A DNA stretch of 64,000 nucleotides from Chromobotia macracanthus (Eukaryota; Chordata; Actinopteri; Cypriniformes; Botiidae). The stretch covers positions 447,501-511,500 of the forward strand of contig JAZGTH010000139.1 of the NCBI GenBank assembly GCA_036877525.1, read 5' to 3'. Made by a program: the position numbers and the translations under genes. Positions 46,032 to 57,060 of this stretch are shown piece by piece; position 1 is the first letter of the stretch; each line of letters begins with the position of its first letter. The notes beneath the pieces are model-generated. The model was not told the DNA's origin. It did not search any database and saw nothing but the letters and a program-made list of their open reading frames with translations.

Positions 46032-46994
46032 TCATCCAATACAGTTCACGAGTTTGCACCATGTTTGCAATATGTAATTGCAAATTATCATAGACACATA
46101 CTTGGTGTGCTGTCCGGAGGAGGGCTCCGTACTCCCCCTTTCCTTGACTGAGATAGATATCAGCCAACGAAAGTGAACGTCAACAACCTCTAACAAGAAA
46201 GGCTCACTGCTTTTTGAGCAGGGAAGTCTCCGCCCGTGCTTAAAAAGAGAAGAACGAGGCTCTGCCTGTGAATGGGAGCCTGCAGTAACAAGTAAAGAAG
46301 CTATGAAAATGTATTTATTTTTTACACAGACAAACACAGTGATTGATGAGATGAAAATAGAGTGGATGGTTAGGATAAACAGGGTGAAGGTTAAATAAGG
46401 TGGAGAAGCGCAGGTGATGGGTATTATGTAATTAGCTGTTTAAAGCTGGGTGAGCTTTTTGGATATGGAAGTGGCTGGATCTAATGTAAGATTTGAAGGC
46501 TTCCGATGACCAGTGGCCTAAAGCATGAATTTGATTTGATAGAGATCTTTTTTTAGCAACTGAGGTTACTGCACCTATATGAATTGAATGGCTAGAAAAC
46601 TTTGCAGGCAGAAATCCAGACAAGGCGTCTTAGAAAAGGCATTAATGCGGGCGAATGACAGCGGCTTTTATTAATACTGTGTACGGTTGTTTCGTTGTCG
46701 CAATGAACTTTTGGATGACCATTCCGTCCCCCACAGGAAGGCCGCGATGATGGGATAGAGCTTAAACAAGGCTGAAGACTGAGGAGAATTGATGAGTTGG
46801 GGAGGCCATGGAGAGGCAAACCAGCGGCCCTGATAAATCCGCCAAAGCTTGTCCACTATTTCAGGCTTTGCTAGAGCAAACTGGAGATTATCGCGCATGA
46901 TATTTAGAGTGGGGAGAGATACAAGACCAGAATTAAAGCTGTGCTTGAAACCGGACAAAAGATGAAGAGGTGAAGAGACAATTCGAAAGCCAGG
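46032..46994 (-). pseudogene. DIRS/Ngaro-type retroelement fragment
   Basis: On the minus strand an RNase H-like part (ALFKLYPIIAAFLWG, VHCDNETTVHSINKSR) is followed by a tyrosine recombinase end (FSSHSIHIGAVTSVAKKRSL, ALGHWSSEAFKSYIRSS). In active relatives the motif is HSFRxG, so the catalytic Arg appears replaced by His. Several frame changes occur. The gypsy copy from 46995 cuts its upstream part. Confidence 0.75.
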
Positions 46995-47456
46995 TGTAAG
47001 GGGGCTGAGGCAGGATCCTGTTGCGGATGTTTATTGGGGTTATCAAAGGAGTCGTGATCCATAATCAAAGTCAAAAGTACAGGCAAAGGGTCGTGATAAA
47101 CAGACAGTCCAACCATGCAACACAACAAAAGGGAGAGCCGTAAATCAGAGGTCGTAAATCCAGGCAGAGAATCGATATCTAAACAAACAGTCCAATCCAG
47201 GCGTCAAACAAAGGGGCAAGGCAAAAATCAGAAAACGAGAACCAAACAATAGGTAAAACACAGGAAATCAGGCAGTAAAAGAGAATGCTCAGTAGTCAGG
47301 TGTAAAGCTGGCAATACTTCGCAACGTGGCCATGTGGCAACAAGGTTTATATAGATGCCAAACAGGAAGTTCAGAGTTCAAAGTTCAGAGTTCAGCAGAG
47401 GGAGCATGAGCAGTCAGTATTCCGGTGAGGGCTCCCTCTGCTGGCGTGATGTTACA
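46995..47456 (-). repeat. 3' LTR of gypsy copy 1 (462 bp, long form)
   Basis: On the minus strand it begins tgtaacatcacgccagcaga and ends cagcccccttaca. It retains the 83-bp segment missing from the plus copy and has private indels, including an extra segment around 47042-47056. Confidence 0.9.
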
Positions 47457-47458
47457 GA

Positions 47459-49715
47459 ACCCCCCCCACGAGCACCTCCAGGTGCTCTATGTGGGCGTCC
47501 CCGTGGCCGTGGTGCTGGACGGTCAGGTCTGGCTCGATGAAACTCCTCCGTGAGCGAGGGATCCAGAATGTCCACTGCCGCTACCCACGATCTCTCCCCT
47601 GGGCCGTATCCCTCCCAATCCACCAGGTATTGTAACTGACCCCCTCTTCGCCGTGAGTCAAGTAGGACGTTCACCTTGTAGGCCGGCGTTCCGCCAATGT
47701 CCAGCGGTGGCGGTGGCTCCTGCAATATGGCCTCGGGGTCAGCGTCCCGGTGGAAAGGTTTGAGGAGTGACACATGGAAAGGAGAGATGCGGTAGTCAGC
47801 AGGAAGCTCTAACTGGTAAGTGACCTCATTAATCTGTCATTAATCTCTGATTTTAAATGGGCCAACATACCTGGGAGAGAGCTTCCTGCTCGGCAGACGT
47901 AGCTTGAGATCCCTCGTGGAGAGCCAGACCCTTTGTCCAGGTTGGTATGGAGGGTGTGGGCGACGGTGACGGTTAGCGTTAATTTCCTGCCTCCTCACAG
48001 CGCATTGAAGCTGCACATGGGTACTGTCCCACACCCTCTCACTGTTACGAATCCAGTCGTTAACAGCAGGCACAGACGATGGTTCTCCCGACCACGGGAA
48101 CAGGGGAGGCTGGTAACCCAGCACACATTGAAATGGTGTCCTGTAGAGGAGTGCGTGAGTGAGTTCTGGGCATACTCAGTCCAAGGGAGAAATTCATCCC
48201 AGCGATGTTGTTCTCGGCTGCAGTAAGTCCACAGGTACCTGCCGATCTCTTGGTTCAGCCTCCCCACCTGACCGTTTGACTGCGGATGACAGCCAGAGGT
48301 TAAACTCACATTGATATCTAAAAGGTTACAAAAGGATTTCCAAACCTGAGAGGTGAACTGAGTTCCTCGATCTGATACAATGTCTTCAGGTAGACCATAG
48401 TTTCGAAAGACATGGTGGAACATGGCTTGAGCAGTCTCCATGGCAGTAGGTAATCCTTTTAATGGAACCAGACGACAGGCTTTGGAGAAGCGGTCGATGA
48501 TGACCAGGATTGTGGTGTAACCATCAGACAGGGGTAAGTCAGTGATGAAGTCGATAGAGAGGTGAGACCAAGGTCGTTGGGGAATCGGGAGAGGCTGTAG
48601 AAGTCCCGTCGGCAGGTCCCTGGGAGTCTTGGACTGGGCACAGACGGAGCAAGACTTGACATAATTGGCCACATCTTTGGTCATTGAAGGCCACCAGAAG
48701 GTTTAAGGGTTCGTGAAATGCCGGGATGTCCCGTGCTGAGTGATGTGTGGACCCACTGGATGACCCAGTGACGTAGTGTCTGGGGAACATATTGTTTGGA
48801 AGGGGGGCAGTTCGTTGGTGATGGTTCTGTGAGGACGGCCTGGTGAATTTCCTCCATTATGTCCCAGTTGACCGGAGCAACAAACAAGGCTGGAATTAGG
48901 ATAGGTTCAGGAGTGTAGTTCTGTCGTGGGGGATCATGGCGCCTGGATAGTGCATCTGCCTTGCTATTCTTGGAGCCTGGACGATAAGTGACTGTAAAAT
49001 GGAATCGTGAAAAGAACAGGGACCATCTTGCCTGGTGTGAATTCAGACGTCGAGCAGACTTGACATACTCAAGGTTCTTATGGTCCGTGATAACTTGAAA
49101 AGGATGAACTGCCCCCTCTAGCCAATGTCTCCATTCTTCCATGGCAGCCTTCATTGACAGAAGCTCTTTGTTTCCCACATCATAATTAAACTCAGCGGGG
49201 GTTAGCTTCCGAGAGAAGGCGGCACACGGGAAAAGCTTGGGAGGTTGTCCGTGACGTTGAGAGAGCACGGCTCCAATCCCGCAGTCAGAAGCATCGACCT
49301 CCACAATGAAGGGGAGTTCTGGATCTGGATGTTTTAGGATGGGGGCCGTCGTGAAGCTGGTCTTGAGCTTGGAAGGCTGCATTGGCGGAAGCGTTCCATG
49401 ACAACTTCTTGGGTTTTCCCTTGAGTAATGAGGTGAGAGGTGCAGCAATAGAACTGTAGTTCCTAATGAAGCGTCGATAGAAGTTAGCAAAGCCCAGGAA
49501 CCTCTGCAATTCTTTCAACGTGGAGGGCTGCGGCCACTCAGTGACGGCGGTTACCTTAGAAGCATCCATTTCAACGCCCTGGTGGCTGATGTTGTACCCC
49601 AGGAATGTTGTCTGCTTCACATGAAACTCACATTTTTCAGTCTTGACATAGAGTTGGTGATTGAGAAGCTTGGAAAGAACACTCTTGACGTGAGTGACAT
49701 GATCCTCTTCATTCA
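47459..49715 (-). pseudogene. RT end, RNase H, integrase and chromodomain of gypsy copy 1
   Basis: Broken into at least four frame segments. RT thumb (FLGYNISHQGVEMD) and RNase H are at 49285-49715 and 48681-49490. A deletion near 48690 removes part of the integrase HHCC finger. The integrase core is at 47995-48684 (DFITDLPLSDGY, DRGTQFTSQVW). The chromodomain at 47459-47773 contains YLVDWEGYGPGERSWV. Confidence 0.88.
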
Positions 49716-51758
49716 TTAATAGATTAGGATGTCGTCAAGATATGCAATGACATACTTGTGGAGGACATCTTTGAAGACTTCATTTATGAAGGATTGGAAG
49801 ACGGCTGGGGTATTGGCAAGGCCAAAGGGCATAACCAGGTATTCGTAGTGCCCCCTGGTGGTGAGAAAAGCTGTCTTCCACTCATCTCCGTCCCTGATGC
49901 GTATCAGGTTATAAGCGTTTCTCAAGTCGAGTTTAGTAAAAATTTTGGCCTTCCTGAGTTGTTCTAGGGCAGAAGGGACTAGAGGCAGTGGATACCTGAA
50001 TTTAACAGTGACATTATTGAGGCCTCTGTAGTCGATGCACGGACGCAGACCCCCATCCTTCTTCTCCACGAAGAAGAAGCCGGCTGCAGCGGGAGAAGTA
50101 GAAGGACGGATAAAGCCAGCTTCCAGAGCCTCCTTGATGTAGTCCTCCATAGCCTGTGCTTCTTGGCGTGACAGCGGGTAGACTTTGCTTTTGGGAGGAC
50201 ACATGTTGGGAAGAAGGTCTATAGCACAGTCCCAGTGCCGATGTGGTGGTAACTGTGTGGCTTTAACCTTGCTGAAGACCTCCAAAAGCTCGTTATAAAC
50301 CTTGGGGATCTTTGGTTGGGTCAGGCTCAGAGGGCTCCCCATGCTTGTGGACAGACGTGGACTGGACTGCTTAAGGGTTAGACAGTGACTAAAACAGAAT
50401 GGAGACCAGTGGGTCAGCTCACCCGTGCGCCAGGAGATGTGGGGATCGTGGCAACTTAGCCATGGCATTCCTAAAATTATTTCATATTTGGGTGAGTCGA
50501 TCAGATATAGAGAGATGTTCTCTTCATGAAAAACCCCAATTTGCATTTTCAGTGATCGGGTCTGTTCCAGAACTCCTCCTTTGATGGGTTGGTTATTGAC
50601 AGCCATAATACTGATAGGTGGAAAGCATGGAATGGTGGGTAGTTGATGTTTCCGGGCGATGTCCGAGTTGATGAGGTTGAGAGCGGCGCCGGAATCTACT
50701 AATGCTGTCAACATAAAAGAACCACTTTCGGTAGAAATCTGTACGGGTAATGTGAAGACTTTAACTGGATTTTGTGAAAAGGTGTCCACATTCACCCGGT
50801 CTTGTGCTGTGAGGGACCTCCGGGTCTTTTGAGGACACTGTGACTTATGATGACCTGGTTCACCACAATAAAAGCAGAGGTTGTTGATGAACCTTCGTCT
50901 ACGCTCGTCCTCAGACAGTCTGGTAGATCCTACTTGAATGGGCTTGGTAACACATGGTGCCTCAGGATTCCGAAGTGCAGGTCGTGACATAAGGTGGGAT
51001 GCATGCGCTTGCTTGGGTTTAGGTGAGTTCCTGAGCAAATTATCAATCTTAACAGTCATGTTAACAAAGTCATTGAAAGAAGATTCCTCACCTCGACATG
51101 CCATCTCCAACTGCAACTGGGGACATAGGCTTTCCCGAAACACCCCTTTAAGTGCAGCATCATTCCATCCACTCTGAGCTGCAAGAGTCCTGAATTCAAC
51201 TGCGTGCTCTGCTGCACTATGTGAGCCTTGAGAAAGGTGTAAAAGACGAGACGAAACATCCCGACCCCCAGCAGGATATTCAAATACTTCTCGGAGTTGT
51301 TGCAAAAAATACTCAGGTGAAGATCTAAACTGTTCGTCCGTCTCCCAAACCGCAGCAGCCCAATCAATAGCCTTGCCAGATAACAGTGACATGATAAAAG
51401 AGCATTGCTCAGAACTAGCATGAGACTGATCCCCCAATGATTCCAAATAAGTGCGTACTTGTCGAATGAACCCTTTACACCGTTCTGCAGAACCATCAAA
51501 CTTATCGGGAAGAGCAAGTCTTACCGTGCTCGACGTGGTGGAAGGAGGAGAGCAAAGTCGCTGGAGCAGTAGTTCATTCGACGCCTGTAAGTTAGCTAGC
51601 TGTTCGTGGTAGCTGCGTAATAGTTCTCCCTGGTAGACAAATGCAGCTTGCAGCTGTGAAACATCCGCTGGATTGAGGGTAGGTGAAGTATTCTGTAAGG
51701 GGGCTGAGGCAGAAGCTGAAGCAGGATCCAGTTGCGGATGTTTATTGGGGTTATCCAT
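49716..51758 (-). pseudogene. gag-protease-RT frame of gypsy copy 1
   Basis: About 680 codons remain open from the ATG at 51758 in the LTR. Order: Tf1/sushi-type capsid, zinc knuckle CFYCGEPGHHKSQC, protease motif LVDSGAALNLI, then RT with FTKLDLRNAYNLIR, and YLDDILIY at the very end. A stop follows directly after this catalytic box, so the rest of pol is in other frames. Confidence 0.9.
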
Positions 51759-52158
51759 AATCAAAGTCGAAAGTACAAGCAAAGGGTCGTAATAAACATA
51801 GACAGTCCAACCATGCAACACACCAAAAGGGAGAGACGTAAATCAGAGGTCGTAAATCCAGGCAGAGAATCAATATCTAAACAAACAGTCCGATCCAGGT
51901 GTCAAACAAAGGGGCTAGGCAAAAATCAGAAAACGAGAACCAAACAATAAGTAAAACACAGGAAAGCAGGTAGTAAAAGAGAATGCTTAGTAGTCAGGTG
52001 TAAAGCTGGCAATACTTCGCAACGTGGCCATGTGGCAGCAAGGTTTATATAGCTGCCAAACAGGAAGTAAGTTCAGAGTTCAAAGTTCAGAGTTCAGCAG
52101 AGGGAGCATGAGCAGTCAGTATTCCGGTGAGGGCTCCCTCTGCTGGCGTGATGTTACA
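51694..52158 (-). repeat. 5' LTR of gypsy copy 1 (465 bp, long form)
   Basis: Same termini as the other LTRs. It contains the gag start codon (ATG at 51758). It is 97 bp longer than the plus-copy LTR, accounted for by an 83-bp segment between two acagtcc repeats and a 14-bp tandem block (gttcaaagttcaga). Confidence 0.9.
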
Positions 52159-53465
52159 ATTATACACGTACTATCCAAAACCACGCCCATCCTACCACGT
52201 TAAGAACGTATTTAACTAAAAATATAATGAATATTATTTACTTTTTAAAGATATCCTATTCATATGCTTTGTTTTATGTAGTGGACACCAGGAAAAAAAC
52301 ACATGGAAGGCATATATGAGCAAAAAAAAAAAAGTTTTTTTATTCACCAACCAATATTTAAGATTTTCTTTAACCAAACATTGTATAAAGATGATTCTCA
52401 TCTTCTGAAAGATACTGATTTGACATACTGTTTTGATATGATGTATTATAACATTTGTTTGCAACCTCAAGCACAGAAAAATTTCACTAGTTCTAAGAAT
52501 GTTCATTGTTCAATTTACACTGAAAGACCAAAAATATTAATTGATAATGAGGTATTATTTTAGTTTTATTTTTCATTATACTCATCCTTAAATTTTCTTA
52601 CATTTCTTCAGACATTCCCCAGAAGATAAGTTTCTATGCTAATGTTTTAAGAACGTTTCACTAACAATGCAATGATAACAGTTTTATGCTAACGTTTTAA
52701 GAACGTTAGCATATGATAATGTTTAAGATAATGTTTTTATGCTAATGTTTTTAGAATGTTAATCAATGATAACATTAAGGTTATTAACGTTATTACAAGA
52801 AAGTTTTTGATAACTTTGAGAGAGCCTTTAGAGAACAAGAGCCAAAGTTACGAGAACGTTCTCTGTTAGCTGGGAACACACCTCCACTGTCAACCACGCC
52901 CCCACATTCCCGATAGCCCGAATATTAATCACACACACCTGTCACCAATTACCTGCGGGACAGCAAGGTGCTTGAGGTATGCATGTTAAGAAGTCATGTG
53001 CAGCCTGACCCTGGGGCCACATGAGACATTACACACATTACAAAAGTTAAAAGTTAATAATTTACGTTAGAAATTAGATTAGAAATTACTATTGACAATT
53101 ATAATGTAATTAATTATCTGGTAAGTATCTGTGAGTTGTTTTGTGAATTGATCAGTATCTTACACAGTATCTTCATAGAATCTGTTAAACTGACATACTA
53201 GTATAAAAACATCAATCTAGCCTTAAAAAACATATTTGGACAACCATACTTAAATTTATAAGGCAGTCTCTAAGTTCTTCTTGGTCAAATGTTATTATAT
53301 TACTCTTATATTACTTTTATATTATTTATATTACAAGTGAAAATATTCATGTAGTTTTAGAAATATGTGAAAACATCATAATCATCCAAATCATATGTGA
53401 ATTTCTGAAGTTTGTAATCAAGCAGAAATGCCCACTTAAATATAAAAAAGACAGTCTTTATTATT
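52159..53465. other. AT-rich DNA between inverted gypsy copies
   Basis: At 52640-52870 there are repeated 'gctaatgttttaagaacgtt' motifs ending cgttctctgttagctgggaa, a common fish dispersed repeat. No gene was recognised. Confidence 0.5.
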
Positions 53466-53475
53466 AATATATATA

Positions 53476-53530
<55 letters not shown>
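53466..53530. repeat. (TA)n microsatellite
   Basis: A nearly perfect AT dinucleotide tract. Confidence 0.95.
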
Positions 53531-53534
<4 letters not shown>

Positions 53535-53643
53535 TATATACATACACAAGCAGTAAAAACACAATGTAAACACTTAAACTATATATAACAATTTAACAAT
53601 ACAATAAGTACAACAAGTGTTTTTACAGTGCTCTGTGTAGCAT

Positions 53644-53940
53644 TTATTTCTGTCCCCTTCTCATCTCCTCTCTCCACTGCTCCACAGTTTTTCCAGAGGC
53701 TTTGGCACAAAAGTGGACCCCTCTGTACTGACTGTGGCCAAACTCTTTAGTCTTTGGTTGGCCACACCTTTGGCAAATGTACTGTTCAGTTTTTTGCCTC
53801 TTTTTGGGTGTCACACCTTCTTCTGCCGCCAAGCGGTGGTCTTGGGCACCTTCAGACCAGGGGCCACCAGGGGAGCAGTAGATGGTTCCACGTTTTGCTG
53901 CAAGACTCCCCTTTCTTGCCTCTTCTTCTGTGAGCTGTGC
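53644..53940 (-). pseudogene. Transposase-like fossil, last segment
   Basis: Acceptor cacatag| at 53941. Encodes a Lys/Glu-rich linker, then YICQRCGQPKTKEFGHSQYR and VEQWREEMRRGQK, ending TAA. The Cys/His pattern (C-x2-C, H...C) looks like a small zinc-binding module. Confidence 0.65.
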
Positions 53941-54224
53941 CTATGTGCAGAAAAGGTAACAATTAGTACCTGTGAAGCCACGGGCGGAACATGGAGCAAG
54001 ACCATACAATTACTTAACCTACCATTTTGAGAGAGTCTGCTGGTTTAGGGTTAGGTCTGCTGGTTCTGATCCGCCTGTAGTCCCAGAGAATGGCAACCCA
54101 CCTATTTAACCTGACTCCGGCGATGGTCTGTCCGGCAGGGTGAATGTGTCAGAGAGCCAGGCAGATGGCCTCAACCAGACGGCTGGCACTGGGCCACTGA
54201 GCTGGTCCGCTGCTTTCACCAAGG

Positions 54225-54592
54225 TGTAACATCACGCCAGCAGAGGGAGCCCTCACCGGAATACTGACTGCTCATGCTCCCTCTGCTGAACTCTGAACTT
54301 ACTTCCTGTTTGGCATCTATATAAACCTTGCTGCCACATGGCCATGTTGCGAAGTATTGCCAGCTTAACACCTGACTACTAAGCATTCTCTTTTACTGCC
54401 TGCTTACCTGTGATTTACCTATTGTTTGGTTCTCGTTTTCTGATTTTTGCCTAGCCCCTTTGTTTGACACCTGGATTGGACTGTCTATGTTTATTACGAC
54501 CCTTTGCCTGTACTTTCGACTTTGATTATGGATAACCCCAATAAACATCCGCAACTGGATCCTGCTTCAGTTTCTGCCTCAGCCCCCTTACA
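54225..54592 (+). repeat. 5' LTR of gypsy copy 2 (368 bp, short form)
   Basis: TATA-like tatataaac is at 54318-54326. The stretch gcgaagtatt at 54349-54358 is complementary to the bases just after the LTR. The gag ATG lies inside the LTR at 54528. Confidence 0.95.
54318..54326 (+). promoter_or_regulatory. TATA box in gypsy copy 2 LTR
   Basis: tatataaac sits about 30 bp upstream of gcgaagtatt, the inferred 5' end of the transcript. Confidence 0.6.
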
Positions 54593-56939
54593 GAATACTT
54601 CGCCTACCCTCAATCCAGCGGATGTTTCACAGCTGCAAGCTGCATTTGTCTACCAGGGAGAACTATTACGCAGCTACCACGAACAGCTAGTTAACTTACA
54701 GGCATCGAATGAACTACTGCTCCAGCGACTTTGCTCTCCTCCTTCCACCATGTCGAGCACGGTAAGACTTGCTCTTCCCGATAAGTTTGATGGTTCTGCA
54801 GAACGGTGTAAAGGGTTCATTCGACAAGTACGCACTTATTTGGAATCGTTGGGGGATCAGTCTCATGCTAGTTCTGAGCAATGCTCTTTTATCATGTCAC
54901 TATTATCTGGCAAGGCTATTGATTGGGCTGCTGCGGTTTGGGAGACGGACGAACAGTTTAGATCTTCACCTGAGTATTTTTTGCAACAACTCCGAGAAGT
55001 ATTTGAATATCCTGCTGGGGGTCGGGATGTTTCGTCTCGTCTTTTACACCTTTCTCAAGGCTCACATAGTGCAGCAGAGCACGCAGTCGAATTCAGGACT
55101 CTTGCAGCTCAGAGTGGATGGAATGATGCTGCACTTAAAGGGGTGTTTCGGGAAAGCCTATGTCCCCAATTGCAGTTGGAGATGGCATGTCGAGGTGAGG
55201 AATCTTCTTTCAATGACTTTGTTAACATGACTGTTAAGATTGATAATTTGCTCAGGAACTCACCTAAACCCAAGCAAGTGCATGCATCCCCCCTTATGTC
55301 ACGACCTGCACTTCGGAATCCTGAGGCACCATGTGTTACCGAGCCCATGCAAGTAGGATCTACCAGACTGTCTGAGGACGAGCGTAGACGAAGGTTCATC
55401 AACAACCTCTGCTTTTATTGTGGTGAACCAGGTCATCATAAGTCACAGTGTCCTCAAAAGACCCGGAGGTCCCTCACAGCACAAGACCGGGTGAATGTGG
55501 ACACCTTTTCACAAAATCCATCTAAAGTCTTCACATTACCCGTACAGATTTCTACCGAAAGTGGTTCTTTTATGTTGACAGCATTAGTAGATTCCGGCGC
55601 CGCTCTCAACCTCATCAACTCAGACATCGCCCGGAAACATCAACTACCCACCATTCCATGCTTTCCACCTATCAGTATTACGGCTGTCAATAACCAACCC
55701 ATTAAAGGAGGAGTTCTGGAACAGACCCGATCACTGAAAATGCAAATTGGTGTTTTTCATGAAGAGAACATCTCTCTATATCTGATCGACTCACCCAAAT
55801 ATGAAATAATTTTAGGAATGCCATGGCTAAGTTGCCACGATCCCCACATCTCCTGGCGCACGGGTGAGCTGACCCACTGGTCTCCATTCTGTTTTAGTCA
55901 CTGTCTAACCCTTAAGCAGTCCAGTCCATGTCTGTCCACAAGCATGGGGAGCCCTCCGAGCCTGACCCAACCAAAGATCCCCAAGGTTTATAACGAGCTT
56001 TTGGAGGTCTTCAGCAAGGTTAAAGCCACACAGTTACCACCACATCGGCACTGGGACTGTGCTATAGACCTTCTTCCCAACATGTGTCCTCCCAAAAGCA
56101 AAGTCTACCCGCTGTCACGCCAAGAAGCACAGGCTATGGAGGACTACATCAAGGAGGCTTTGGAAGCTGGCTTTATCCGTCCTTCTACTTCTCCCGCTGC
56201 AGCCGGCTTCTTCTTCGTGGAGAAGAAGGATGGGGGTCTGCGTCCGTGCATCGACTACAGAGGCCTCAATAATGTCACTGTTAAATTCAGGTATCCACTG
56301 CCTCTAGTCCCTTCTGCCCTAGAACAACTCAGGAAGGCCAAAATATTTACCAAACTCGACTTGAGAAACGCTTATAACCTGATACGCATCAGGGACGGAG
56401 ATGAGTGGAAGACAGCTTTTCTCACCACCAGGGGGCACTACGAATACCTGGTTATGCCCTTTGGCCTTGCCAATGCCCCAGCCGTCTTCCAATCCTTCAT
56501 AAATGAAGTCTTCAAAGATGTCCTCCACAAGTATGTCATCGCATATCTTGACGACATCCTAATCTATTCCTTGAATGAAGAGGATCATGTCACTCACGTC
56601 AAGAGTGTTCTTTCCAAGCTTCTTAATCACCAACTCTATGTCAAGACTGAAAAATGTGAGTTTCATGTGAAGCAGACAACATTCCTGTGGTACAACATCA
56701 GCCACCAGGGCGTTGAAATGGATGCTTCTAAGGTAACCGCCGTCACTGAGTGGCCGCAGCCCTCCACGTTGAAAGAATTGCAGAGGTTCCTGGGCTTTGC
56801 TAACTTCTATCGACGCTTCATTAGGAACTACAGCTCTATTGCTGCACCTCTCACCTCATTACTCAAGGGAAAACCCAAGAGGTTGTCATGGGAACTTCCG
56901 CCAATGCAGCCTTCCAAAAGCTCAAGACCAGCTTCATGA
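54528..56939 (+). pseudogene. gag-protease-RT frame of gypsy copy 2
   Basis: About 803 codons from the LTR-borne ATG. Capsid (DKFDGSAERCKGFIRQVRTY, FIMSLLSGKAIDW), zinc knuckle CFYCGEPGHHKSQC, aspartic protease LVDSGAALNLI, and RT with YLDDILIYS. The thumb reads FLWYNISHQ where the minus copy has FLGYNISHQ. The frame is lost near 56890 at the start of RNase H. Confidence 0.92.
54594..54603 (+). promoter_or_regulatory. Putative self-priming primer binding site
   Basis: aatacttcgc begins 1 bp after the LTR and is the exact reverse complement of gcgaagtatt (54349-54358). There is no TGG-type tRNA primer site here. Tf1/sushi elements are known to prime with their own mRNA 5' end. Confidence 0.7.
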
Positions 56940-57060
56940 CGGCCCCCATCCTTAAACATCCAGATCCAGAACTCCCCTTCATTGTGGAGGTCGATGCTTC
57001 TGACTGCGGGATTGGAGCCGTGCTCTCTCAACGTCACGGACAACCTCCCAAGCTTTTCCC

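Larger units (their letters stand above)
46995..52158 (-). mobile_element. Ty3/gypsy chromovirus copy 1 (minus), degraded
   Basis: LTR-flanked element, 5164 bp, with gag-protease-RT-RNase H-integrase-chromodomain order on the minus strand. Its LTRs differ by several indels, and the flanks (ccagg left, attat right) are not a target duplication. This points to a recombinant or rearranged copy. It is close in sequence to the plus copy at 54225. Confidence 0.92.

Noticed and set aside
50938..51517. Antisense and alternate-frame ORFs within gypsy copy 1
   Set aside because: They are shadows of the gag frame; the same shadows appear in copy 2.
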